Part shown: piece after piece, positions 9,863-62,910 of the stretch | How the letters are laid out: each line of letters opens with the position of its first letter | Numbering within the stretch: the stretch's first letter is position 1 | Assembly: GCA_914767715.1 (NCBI GenBank) | Contig: OU612071.1 | Coordinates: 9,593,493 to 9,657,492, forward strand | Length of the DNA: 64,000 nucleotides | DNA from: Membranipora membranacea | Taxonomy: Eukaryota > Bryozoa > Gymnolaemata > Cheilostomatida > Membraniporidae | Direction of reading: 5' to 3' | Notes under the pieces: model-generated | What the model was told of the DNA's origin: nothing | The model's database searches: none | Seen by the model: only the letters and a program-made list of their open reading frames with translations | Program-made: the position numbers and the translations under genes

Positions 9863-12132
9863 ATGGAGTCAGAAGTAAAAATGAAATCGCAGAACTACAA
9901 TAAAAGTGTATTTGTAGCGTTTATAGTTGTATTTCTCATCCTTGCAGTCATCATATGTGTTGGTGCTGTCAGCTGGCTGGAGCTCAAAGGAGAAAACAAT
10001 ACACTTCATATAAGGCTGGTGAATCTTGAGAATGTGAGCTTTGATATTAAGAAAGTCTTTTTGCTGTTTGTCTAACTTTTTTACTGATTGGGGACAAGCT
10101 TCACTTATAAATATCTGGGTGATGAAAGCATGAATGGTGAACAGGAAGGCTCCCCTTCAGGTGGCTAATCAGTGGCCAACAGTTTTCAAAACAGGGCCAA
10201 CAATTTTAGACTATTGAAAGTTAAAACTGAAGAGCGTACAATAGCTTTTTAATATTTCGTATGAAGTTATTTTGACCAGAACACCGAGCCTGTTTAGTTC
10301 AAATTATTTTCAGCATCCAAAATTATCATTGTTACCATAGATGATACAGGAATGCAGAAATACACATAGCATAAACATAACACAAACATACATTCTGTGT
10401 GGAAGTCGTCAAAATGAACAGTGTAACATGGTATATTACAGGTGTGCCTCCCTCAGCAAGATAGTAACATTGGCAAGAGAGAGGTCATATCTGCATCAAA
10501 GACATCAGATCTACAACACCTGCTTCTGACCCAGCTCCAGGGACAGCTTTCTGATGCTCGGGTTCAGTATCAGGTTGGGGATTCTAACCTCAGGCGTGAA
10601 ATCACTGACCAAGGCAATGAAATCAAACAGGAACTGGGAGAGCTTCGCGTGAGTGTCAGCAAAGAGCTAGGCGTAATCGATCAGCAAATTGACAGAATTA
10701 ACAAGACAATCTCATCGCTTAACAGCAATCTTGCTGGTATGTGGGGTGAGCATATATTGCTGTCACTCTTCAACTGAATTAATCTTTTTTGGCGGTCAAG
10801 ACACAACAATATATTAGCAATATTAAGATCAATCTGATTTTTACCTGTCATGAGATTTTGTCCTTTGAGTGACGCGCATAGGTTTGAAGTTTAGCAGTGT
10901 TTGGATTTTAGTACATCACTCCACCAAACTGTGATTGTGTGAGAAAGAATAATCATGCAATGCGCTTTTGATACCCGTTATTATATAATAAAGTCTTTGA
11001 CAGATATTATAATGATGTAAGTTGATGTACAGCATCTGTTGAATTCCTTGTTTCTCTTCATTATCAAGACGTCTCCTGTGCTAGTGGATATAAACTCAAC
11101 CCGTACAGAGGGACTTGCGTCCGGTTTGTCAGAACTTCGCTGACATGGTTTGATGCTCGAGCAACTTGTGAGAAAGCTGGTGAATTCCTGGCATCGTTTG
11201 ATACTGTGGAGTCTGCAGCCTGGTACAGACACCAACAACTAACTGCAGGTAACACTCAAATATCAGAGAGCGGTAGAAGGTTTGTAAAGCGAAACTTTCT
11301 GTTATAATCGAAGTTGTCCCCTCTAACAGTTTTATGCTTGCAAACTAGACAATCAAACCAAGGAAATTGAAATAAATACCATCCCTATGAAGGAAAAACT
11401 TATCCTTCTCTGTCTCTGCTTCAAACACAGACAAGACCATTCATTTAGATGCATGAGGTCTTGAGTTCTCGCCATTTAGCAAAAATGACTCGCTGATAAA
11501 TGCCTGTACATCACCAATTTATATCTCCCCTTGTATGTTGGGCAGGCAGCGCATGGGTAAATTTTACTAGCGCCGTGTTGACTCTTGAGCTATTATAGTC
11601 ATCAAGTTCTCCTGTTAATTTCTCTTCTGTGCATCACCACCTTATATCACCCCTTGAAGGTTAAGCAGACAGCTCATGGATACATTTTACTAGCGCCAGG
11701 TTGACTCTAAAGCTAATATAGTTATCAAGTTCTCCTGTTAATTTCTCTTCTGTGCATCACCACCTTATATCACCCCTTGAAGGTTGAGCAGGCAGCTCAA
11801 GGATACATTTTACTAGCACCGGGTTGACTCTTAAGCTAACATAGTTATCAAGTTCTCCTGTTAATTTCTCTTCTTTGCATCACCACCTTATATCTCTCCT
11901 TGTAGGTTGGGCAGGCACCTCATGGATAGCTGGACGTAGACCAGCCAACGGTAACGTGTACAGCTGGTATGGAATCAATACAGGTCCTGTGTCTATCGCT
12001 TATTGGGCTGATGGTGAACTAAACAACAGTGATGGCCTGTGTATCGGAACATGGGAGCCCAAGCATTATTACTGGGATGATTACCAATGCAGTCACAAAA
12101 GATTCTTCAGCTGTGAGCAGAATTGTGTTTAG
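9863..12132 (+). CDS. Type II membrane C-type lectin-like receptor, four exons, 290 aa
   Basis: Exons 9863-10033, 10442-10736, 11069-11248 and 11906-12132 join with phases 0, 1, 1 at GT-AG sites to give 290 codons and a stop. Residues 1-14 are a short basic cytoplasmic tail and about 15-38 a hydrophobic transmembrane helix without signal peptide, hence type II. Exon 2 (residues 58-155) is a coiled-coil stalk rich in Gln, Leu and Glu. Exons 3-4 (156-290) form a C-type lectin domain: GTCVRF, WFDARATCEKAGEFLASF, TSWIAGRR, and the C-terminal core YYWDDYQCSHKRFFSCE. The sugar-binding EPN position reads ELN, so mannose-type binding is uncertain. The likely role is recognition of extracellular ligands; the stalk suggests oligomers. 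Confidence 0.85.
11509..11928 (+). repeat. 123-bp tandem repeat that contains the 3' splice site and start of the last lectin exon
   Basis: A CATCACC landmark recurs at 11509, 11632, 11755 and 11878, exactly 123 bases apart. Three full units are followed by a fourth that runs into the coding exon. Each unit contains a counterpart of the exon boundary: the real TTGTAG|GTTGGGCAGG in unit 4, TTGAAGGTT in units 2 and 3, and TTGTATGTT in unit 1. About 22 bases of coding sequence are thus copied in each intronic unit. Confidence 0.9.
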
Positions 12133-12165
12133 AGCAAAAATATTTGGTGCAAAAATGTTATAGCA

Positions 12166-12171
12166 AATAAA
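12166..12171 (+). promoter_or_regulatory. Polyadenylation signal AATAAA of the lectin gene
   Basis: A canonical AATAAA lies 34 bases after the TAG stop of the lectin gene, on the same strand, and fits a short 3' UTR. Confidence 0.55.
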
Positions 12172-12532
12172 AAACCATCGCAGTGTAAAGAAACTTCCTG
12201 ATATTAGATATGTTAACATAGATCAAGTTTGGACTGTTGGATCATTCACACCTGAGTTGTAGTTCTACCACCGGGGATGGAGGGGGACGCATTGAATGTA
12301 AACTATTGTCGCCTGCTATATTACCTACAATTAGACATCAACATCGTGAAACATGATGGTCCTTCCACCAACTAAGGAAACTCTATTATTCATTGCCTCA
12401 CCGAGTAGTTGAGAAAATTTCAAGTTCTCAGTATCAGTATCAATTTTGACAGTCAATATTAGGCTCAGGTGGTTAGTATTCGATGGGATGCTTACAAACA
12501 AAGAATACTTAAACACAAGGAAGACAAGTTTA

Positions 12533-12820
12533 CTAGGATGTATCACACTCTCAATATGAGGACTCCGGGCAACTTGCGTCCCTCTTTAAGGGCAGCCCAC
12601 CCTCTGTTTGTCATAAACAGGGCTAAAAAAAGCTTCTCTGCCTATTGCCATGGCTAAGATCAAAGTGTCACTGTCAATGGCTGATTAGTGCCTGTTTCAG
12701 TTTCTGGCAGCTTGCTGCACACTTATGATTTTTCATAATGGCCTCACCTCTAGGATGCATTCTAGTTAACTAGGATGTATCACACTCTCAGTACGAGGAC
12801 TCCAGCCAACTTGTGTGCCA
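12533..12820 (+). repeat. Pair of about 50-bp direct repeats
   Basis: ACTAGGATGTATCACACTCT with the following GAGGACTCC and CAACTTG occurs near 12533 and again near 12770. The sequence between them is unrelated and no gene was recognised. Confidence 0.65.
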
Positions 12821-13254
12821 TGTGGCGTATTACACCTGTTTTGATAACTGGGTCCGTGCAAATCTGAGGCCCCAGACTTTTGCCCCCCGCCGACGGCCGC
12901 ACAACGGCCGCCCGACAGCCCACCGCTGGCTATCACTTGAGTGACCCAAAAAACACCAATCCATAAATCAGACAAGATCAATTTGTTTGGCTGAAAAGCT
13001 AGTTCATAACAAAGAACCCAATTCGGTGAAATCGGCCACTTGTACACATTGGTGCAAATCAACCCACTACTATTGAAAACAACTCAAAGCTCCATTTCCC
13101 AAGTCGTTTTTTATGCTGGAAAATTGAATTTCTTAATTTCATCATTGAGGACGGTGGCATATTAGGGCAACACATGACCTAACAGCAGCGTCTCAGACTA
13201 GACAGTGCCTAAGTTAAAAATGCCATATCTTTCCACACTGACATCGAGACTACA

Positions 13255-13445
13255 CTTAAAATGTGTACCTCTGATCGTTAGAGTCAATTTAGTACGAGTA
13301 CCTAACACGTACCCACCCCCAATTAATTAAATTGAACACGGGTCATCACACCAAACATCTTGTGATGGAACTACTACTACTACTACTATCAGATATACAT
13401 GCATTAGTATATCATGTGATCAGTGTGATACTTTCACTACTGGAA
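13255..13445 (+). repeat. Dispersed repeat, inverted partner at 42535-42790
   Basis: This stretch (ATGTGTACCTCTGATC, AGAGTCAATTTAGTA, AAATTGAACACGGGT, the CTACTA run and AGTATATCA) matches the reverse complement of 42535-42790 in the same order. Both copies are diverged, which suggests an old non-autonomous element. Confidence 0.7.
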
Positions 13446-15280
13446 AAAAATGGCAAGTTGAGATCTACAGGGTACTTCTTTTATTTCAAATTTTTCTCAC
13501 TCTACTGATCAGCTGCTTTTTTTTAAATTTTTTGAATTTATTTATTCCATATTCATTTATTTTTGTTTTATCTTGGCGCACTCGGAAGAACATCATTATA
13601 ATGATGAAGATTGCTTGTCAATAAACATTTAAAAATAAAAAATAAAATAATGGATTGACTCTTCCGTTTAAATCCTTGATCGATGCAATAAAACACATTA
13701 TATACGCTCTTCTAGGTTGCGACTACCGGCAGTTATGTACCGCAATGGTGGTACTAGCCCGTCGTGAAAAAGCCTTGCTATGGTAGGACACGGTATTGGA
13801 ACAAAGTAAAATGGCATTCTGAAGAACGTTCCGGAGTTTGATACTATTCAGTTTCCTTAATTCATATTTTTGGAGCCAATTTCACCCTGTAAATTATTCC
13901 ATAAAATCGTGATCATAAGCCTTATTGAGTATAACAACAATGATAACTTAGAACCCTTAATTATAATATGTTTTTAAAAACAATTTCTCTGGAAATGTTC
14001 CACACAAGAATAAAAAACATTGGATTCCTCAAAGGTAATTATTTTATTATTAATTTAGTAATGAACTAGTTGATCAAGCAAAACGTACAGCATTGGAATG
14101 ATAAAACATCTAATCATGATAGAACAATTTAAATGTACCATAACAAGATATATGAGGCTGCAACCACCGAGAAGTATTCTATAAACTCCTGCAATTGATG
14201 AGATATTAGCCAATGCATTTGCTCTTAACTGATTGACTGCCAGGTTGGACAAGTTCGTCTTATTCAACTCAACTGACAATAGGAAAAAGGGCCAACCCAT
14301 TGGCTATCAGAGGCCCGCAAACAAACAAAAATACAGTTTTCAATGTTGTTAAACGAAACTAGAGCCCTGGAAATCGGGATGGCGCATTGACGGAATAGAC
14401 CTGTGGTTTGATCGATGACAACTCTATGATCTACCATTTCACAAGGGAAAGAGGGCAAACTCAGACATAGAAGAGCATAGTAACAACCGTCCCACAGTGT
14501 TCTGGAATTCCCGCTTTCACTAGGGAATTCCCCAATAGTGCATTGTGGGATATTATTTGCCATGCCCTGCAAATTAACCTTAAAAAGTCGTAGTCCCGAT
14601 GGATGGATGGATAAGAATTGTCAGTTGTTTCTAATACAGTTTTTTTTACGCTGATCGCAATGGTAACAATGTACCTTACACTAAGTTGCACAATGGGCCG
14701 CTAATTGCCAAAAACGCTGCCGGTAAAAGGGAAAGTGATTGAAAAATGATCATATGTTTTCAAAAAATCCAAAATATGAAGGTATAATGTCATAATTAGT
14801 GGATATACAACTTTACATGGGTCTGCTATCATAAAAAGCTGAGCTGCGGCTAACAACGGTTGCAATACTGCTTTTATCTCCTGTGTATAACTATCATTAG
14901 AGCACAACTACTTTTTCAATTATGCTGCTGCCTAAAAAACAGGCTTAGGATGTTCATATTGATCGGATTTTATTATGGTGACTGTGTACTGACCCTCCCA
15001 TCGCATGACACCAGTTTTTAATGCTCTGAGTGTGTCATTTTTCAAATAGTGCATATTCTTAGATCCTTAGGCGCATCGATCTAGGCTAGCCAGTGAGTCA
15101 GCTCTATCCTGATTGGCTGTTTGGTGGGAAACACTATGTTTCCATATGTTGACGTGACATCGGATTTAGGGCTAATTGATACATGGGATTAGCTTTTGGG
15201 TTGACTTCCGCATTGTTTCGCTTCAATTAATTCGAATTCGGGAACCATTTTGATTCGCATTGGAGACAGAAGGTAGTTGG
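13446..15280. other. AT-rich stretch without a recognisable gene
   Basis: Several short minus-strand frames overlap at 14055-14907. None shows a domain, hydrophobic pattern or splice logic worth a gene call. Confidence 0.35.
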
Positions 15281-15379
15281 ATGGATAGTGCCAATGCAGA
15301 AAATGGCTTCAATGTGGGAGGCCCGAGTTTAAATGTCGACCGCGGCAGATCTTTTCTATGGGTTTTCATCATTGAAATC
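15281..15379 (+). CDS. Possible first coding exon of a small unknown gene
   Basis: An ATG in fair context opens a 33-codon exon (MDSANAENGFNVGG...) closed by a GTAAGC donor. Coding-like segments with good acceptors follow at about 15616-15695 and 15726-15880, ending in stops, but their phases do not match this donor. The real structure, if any, is unresolved and no family is recognised. Confidence 0.25.
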
Positions 15380-16878
15380 GTAAGCATTCATCATTCGACA
15401 AGGGAGTGGACCACTCATTTGTAGCATGGGACAATAGTGAAACAGAGTCAATTTCAGGTCACTGAAAATACCTATTGAGATGAAGTGAAAGTGTTTAGTA
15501 GGCACAGCTGATGCCACCTTCTTCAACAACGGAAGCGTTTAATTGGGACTACAGTTGGCCGTAGAATAGCCAGCTAACAATGCATTTAACCACCGTTCAT
15601 CCCTTATTTTATAGAAGCTAATGAGCTAATGCAAAAGAATCTACCTTCCATACAGCTGTCAAGAATCCAAAACCTGAATTGTCAGTTTTGATGCTGGGAA
15701 AATAGTTGAAGCCAACTTTTATTAGGCGAATACATAACCCTGCCACCGAACATATATACAGCTATGAATATCGAAGGCCCAGTCCAAAATCTGCAGATCC
15801 AATTATAGAGGAGGAAATGACAAATGTCAGAATCTTGCGAGAAAAGCTATCAGCAATTTCTGTAACAGAGACTGCCTAATATTTACTATCCTCTGTCACA
15901 ACATTTTTTTTATATGAGAAGTATTACTAAGACATTTGTGTGGGCATAGATGGCTCAAGACGCCAGCAGCAATGCTCTACGGTATCTGTACCATTGCAGA
16001 ATCATGCTTTCACCGAAGCCATCAAATATGAAAAGACCTCAAAAGAAAGTTGAGCATTATTGTTTGGCCAGTATGTGACAATAGTCACTATGAATCTCAT
16101 CTGTCTAATCATCAATAATGTTGTTGCTTTTACTAGAATGATTTGTTTGATACAACCTTGTTTGCTCAGAACAGCAGCAACAGAATTTGAGTTTTAACAA
16201 TACATGACTTTAATTATAACTAGAATGATAATAATATGATAATTATGATAAGATAAGATTTATTTTAAAAGCATCTACAGAACAATTTCGAGAAATCGTT
16301 GTAATGGAGTAGTTTGTAGAAAAAAATGCCCTGAATAATGAGCATGAATAAAAGTCATAAAATTGGGGTATCAACTGTTTGGCTGGGTCTAAATAAAAGT
16401 ACAGTTGACTTATATTTTAAATTCGTATTGTATGAAACAATATCATAATACATCAGGTGAATTTCTTATGTGTATATTAGGTAATATAGGTATATTTTTG
16501 TGTCAGTGCCAGTGGTGCTAAATAGTAAAGGAGATAACTGTAGACCAGTATGACACAGTTGTACATCAACTGTTATTCATCCATCCACATACCTCTTAAT
16601 TGACCTGATTTGAAAATTGTGATGGTTGATATTTGTGTTAAGGTTAAGCTTGCAGCTGAATACAATCTAAATAGAGAACCCTTGTAGAAAATTCATGTTA
16701 TTTATGTTTGATAAACCCAATCACAGATTGGTGTAAGAATATCCTAGAGCAGACATTAAGCCAACAGCAGATATGTATGGAGATATGAATTGTTGTAAAC
16801 AATTTTTGTTTGATGTTATATAAACTCATAGCAAGGTTCAACAGGGATTGTGATTGTTCCTGAGGTTTTCTGTGATGT

Positions 16879-31852
<14,974 letters not shown>

Positions 31853-32700
31853 GGTGGTGTACAATGTACTCCTGTTAGACAAAACAGTTAGTATAGCAGT
31901 AAGAGCGACTAGGTATCAACCCAAAACATTGAATAATCTAATTATGGAAACCATACCTGTCCGAATTACCACCAAAAGTGTACATATTTGCTTTATATAA
32001 AGTAGATACTATAATTTTAATGCAAAAACTGTCTGGTACATGTTTCACTGACTTACAAATTTGCTTGTCCGTTAATAATTCCAAATGTGTTGATTGAAGA
32101 AGAAATAAATAACACAGAATAAGAATCTTACGTGACTAGTTGTTCGAGATATCTGACTGTTCGCTCCTAAGTCCAAATGACTTCCTTCTTCAGCTTAAAC
32201 TCGGCCTTACCTTGCCAAAAGATTTCTTATCTAGATTTAATTAACAATGATAAGTGTAAATAAATTACATCCAATAGGAGACCAGCCCTGCAATGAATAG
32301 GCACTGACTATTAAATATCAATCCAACTCTGTTGACATTTTGAGTCGTGAAACAAATAAATCCCAATGATAAAAGTTGCTAATGGTGTAGCAGTGGCAGA
32401 TGCTTGATTGATCATTGGTTGGTAAGGTTTGCATGATTTTCAGATCAACATTCTAATCTCTAATTTAATCTGATTATCCAGGTCTTATCTGTATATTAGG
32501 TGGTGTTGGATAATAATGCTGTTTTAGGAGTGCTAGAGGGCTACTAGTCTAGCTCAAGGCCACTTGTGACCTTTTGTTTGATGCAGCCTAATGGGTAATA
32601 TTTTGTGGCGTCTTTGCTGGTGCTGCATTATGGGTAATCTATTGCGGCCCTGTTGTGACCTTATGTCTGTGAAATTCTTTGCATATTTATTTGTTTTCCT
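31853..32700 (-). promoter_or_regulatory. Upstream region of gene A, conserved with gene B
   Basis: Bases upstream of the start codon align with 60857-61790 upstream of gene B, including TGTTGATTGAAG, ATATCTGACTG, GAGACCAGC and GCAGTGGCAG…TTGATTG. The conserved block is the best candidate for a shared promoter and 5' UTR, but no clear TATA box or initiator was identified. Confidence 0.4.
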
Positions 32701-33448
32701 GAATGCGGATGTCGTAGCATGCATAGCCAGCATTGACAGGCCATCACTTTAAAATTAAAGAGGAATAAGTGACGTGACAAGCAAATTGTGATAATGTGTT
32801 GATACCTGAATGTCGACAAGGTGCCATGGTTGATGCAAATGTTCAAATACATAAGGAGCCAGCCTAGAGCCTTCTGATTCAACATCATAATGTTGAAGAT
32901 GCAATAACATAATGGTCTGATAAAAACTCAAGTACACTCAATATGGGCTCATTTTTTATCAGAGCTTGGTTTTTGGGCTTGGGATACTGGTTCGAATAAA
33001 TCTTTGGCCTAAGCAGGAATGACAATATATCTGATGCTACATATATCGCCAAAAAAAGAAACTTCTATTGAGGAAAAAGTGCAGATCTGACTGGATAAAA
33101 GTGTAATACTACAGGGCAATAAAAAGAGTACCAGTCTTGTTTAGATTCTGGCAATTTCTGAATACATGTAGAATGCTGAAGATATATAGTCATATACAAT
33201 CAAACAGATAGAATTTTATGGATGGTTGCCAATCAATCTAGCACATAATGAAATACAACTGCATCCACATACTACACTGACAACTTGGTAAACAGCAGAA
33301 TTATTCTTTTGATTCAGTTCAGTGTAGCCTCTCCATTGTCATTTGTAAATTGCTCCACTCTATTTATAAAATACCATTTGAACTTTCTATGGCATAGAAA
33401 CCATATTTATATATATATATAAGCTCATTGCACCACGTTGCGCAACAA
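32701..33448. other. Spacer between the two duplicated units
   Basis: About 750 bases without a gene. A TA dinucleotide run lies at about 33405-33421, next to the left edge of copy B. Confidence 0.5.
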
Positions 33449-34103
33449 TATAATAATATGATAATTATGATAAGATAAGATTTATTTTAAAAGCATCTAC
33501 AGAACAATTTCGAGAAATTGTTCTAACGGAGTAGTTTATAGAAAAAACTGCCCTGAATAATGAGCATGAATAAAAATCATGAAATTGGGGTATCAACTGT
33601 TTGGCTGGGTCTAAATAAGAGTACAGTTTACTTATATTTTAAATTTGAATTGCATAAAACAATATCATAATACATCAGGTGAATTTTTTATGTGTATATT
33701 AGGTAATATAGATTTATTTTTGTGTCAGTGCCAGTGGCTCTAAATAGTAAAAGAGATAACTAAGTAGACCAGTATGACACAGTTGTACATACAACTGTTA
33801 TTCATCCATCCACACACCTCATAATTGACCTGATTCGAAAATTGTGATGGTTGATATTTGTGTTGAGGTGAAACTTGCAGCTGAATACAATCTAAATAGA
33901 GAACCCTTGTAGAAAATTCATGTTATTTATGTATGATAAACCCAATCACAATATGATGTAAGAATATCCTAGAGCAGACATTTAGCCAACAGCAGATATG
34001 TATGGAGATATGAATTGTTGTAAACAATTTGATTTTAGATGTTATATAAACTCATAGCAAGGTTCATCAGGGATTGTGATTGTTCCTGAGGTTTCTGTGA
34101 TGT

Positions 34104-60856
<26,753 letters not shown>

Positions 60857-61121
60857 GTGACAACCATGGGGTGTACAGGGTTATCCTATTGGATAGAACA
60901 ATAAATATATCAGTAACAACTTGTAACCACCCTAAACGGTATAATAACCTTACTATGCAAACCATTTCTCCACTGAATTACCACCAAAAGCGTACATGTT
61001 TGCTTAACAAAAAGTATATACTATGATTTGAAGGCAAAAACTGGCTATTGCACATTTCACTGGCTTAAACGGTTGCCTGTCTGTGGAAAAAATTCAATTG
61101 TGTTGATTGAAGTAGAAATGA

Positions 61122-61370
61122 ATATCTAGCTGGTCGTGATATCTGACTGCTCGTCCTTTGCTCCGAATTAGTTGTGTGCATATTTCTTTTATCAGCCTAA
61201 ACTTGACTTTATCATGCCAAAATGTTCTTATCTAGAATTAACAATGAATATCTAGCTGGTCGTGATATCTGACTGCTTGTCCTTTGCTCCGTATTGTTTA
61301 TGTGCATATTTCTTTTATCAGCCTAAACTTGACTCTATCATGCCAAAATGTTCTTATCTAGATTTAACAA
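61122..61370. repeat. Tandem duplication upstream of gene B
   Basis: A unit of about 125 bases beginning TATCTAGCTGGTCGTGATAT and containing CTCGTCCTTTGCTCC and CATGCCAAAATGTTCTTATC is present twice head to tail. Gene A has a single diverged version near 32130-32240. It lies about 270-510 bases upstream of gene B's ATG. Confidence 0.85.
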
Positions 61371-61790
61371 TGAAAAATGTAAATAAAACATCCAATGGGA
61401 GACCAGCACTGCACTGAATACGCACTGGTGATGAAATATTTATAGGACTTTGTGGACATTTTGAGTCATGAAACAAATAAATGCTATTAGATAAATGTTG
61501 ATAAAGGTGAAGCAGTGGCAGTGGCTTGATTGATGATTGGTTGGTAAGGTTTGCAAGATTTTCAGAGTAACACTTCGATCTCTGGTTGCTAAATACCCTG
61601 GGAATCAAGGTCTTATCTGCATACTAGGTGGTTTGGATATTGATGTGTGCTTTCGGAGCGCTCAAGAGCCACTAGGCCAGCTGTGGGCAACCTGTGGCCT
61701 TATAGCTGGCGAGGCCTAATGAGTAATATTTTGCGGCCCTATTTGTGGCCTTATGTCTGTGAAGATGATTACATATTTATTAGTATTCCC

Positions 61791-62690
61791 TTACGTTTAT
61801 GTCAAACCCTTGTCTTTTGAAAAAAAAGGTAAAGATGTCGTGACAAGACTGCTGCAGTACCCTTCTGTAATCCCAATTCATAGTTGAGATTTCATAATAT
61901 TCACCATTCTGCATCATGCATAATATAGCTTTACATGTTAGCATATAAAGGTAATTCCCAAGCCATAATTTACAAATCATCATTACAGGTACTGGTGTAG
62001 ACTACTCTCAAAAGAACTTCAATGTGAAAAACAAACCCATAACAGATGAAAACCAACATGTCCTTTTCTAACTCTTGGATATTGAAATTACATCGTTCTA
62101 AAAAATTAAAGTGCTTAAAGTTTTTTCAAAATTGTAATTTTTAACAAACACTGAAGATTTGTAACAAAAGTTTTCGTGTCACAAGTGCTTTAGAATTTTT
62201 GCTGTAATGTTCAAGACTGCCTTCATGTGTCATGCATATAGGAAAATTTCACCTTGTCTTTTTCCCAACCACTTGAAACCAAGGAGTTTGAAAAAGGAGT
62301 GGAAACGGCCTCTCATTTCAAATTGTTGTTTGTCTCCACTGGTAATTGTCCTCTCTTTATCAGCAAAGGTTTTTCATGACCACAGCCAATCAGAGCAGAG
62401 ACTGCAGAGAGCGACTTCCTGCCAAAAAGAAGTACAACTTGAGTTGCTGTAATAATTCTGATGAACTGTCCAATCAGCAAGAGTGTCATAAACGCCTCCC
62501 TCCCTAAACACGCTTTTATTATACAAGCATCATAGATTTCATCAAGCCATTAATACATGTGTTACTGTTTTTGTTGTGTAGCAATACTTTAAGGCCCTCC
62601 CACTTTTCATTACGTGGAGGGTTACTTCAGCGTCATGCGGATTTACGCCCATGTCCATTGGCTATTCGCTCCAACATCTATGTTTTTTAT
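61791..62690. other. Stretch beyond the duplication, no gene recognised
   Basis: Only short unsupported frames occur. CCAAT-like motifs appear near 62386 and 62470. Confidence 0.35.
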
Positions 62691-62910
62691 ATGTTATCAT
62701 TAAGGGCATAAAAGCCTGTGCACAGCACTTTTATGCCAGTTCTTATCCTCAATTCGAACTCAATACAACTCTCACACTTTACTCTACTATTAATTCCTAT
62801 GCGCTAGCTACGCAGAATTAACTAGAAACAGTAAGAAAGCACAAGTTGATATTAGCACTAAATAACTACCGATATTAACTCCTATGCGCTAGCAACGCAG
62901 AATTAATACG
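62690..62910. repeat. Hairpin and 85-bp spaced direct repeats, possibly part of an LTR
   Basis: GGGCATAAAAG and its mirror CTTTTATGCC flank CCTGTGCACAGCA (62694-62727). Downstream, TTAATTCCTATGCGCTAGC and TTAACTCCTATGCGCTAGC are 85 bases apart, each forming an imperfect hairpin with the following ACGCAGAATTAA. The region has LTR-like features, but no TG/CA ends or coding part were found. Confidence 0.45.

Noticed and set aside
11632-11877. CRISPR-like array because of regular spacing
   Set aside because: The whole 123-bp units are similar, with no unique spacers, and the sequence is a eukaryotic intron.
12766-13062. Minus-strand 98-codon ORF
   Set aside because: It overlaps a direct repeat, has low-complexity Gly content and no family motif or splice logic.
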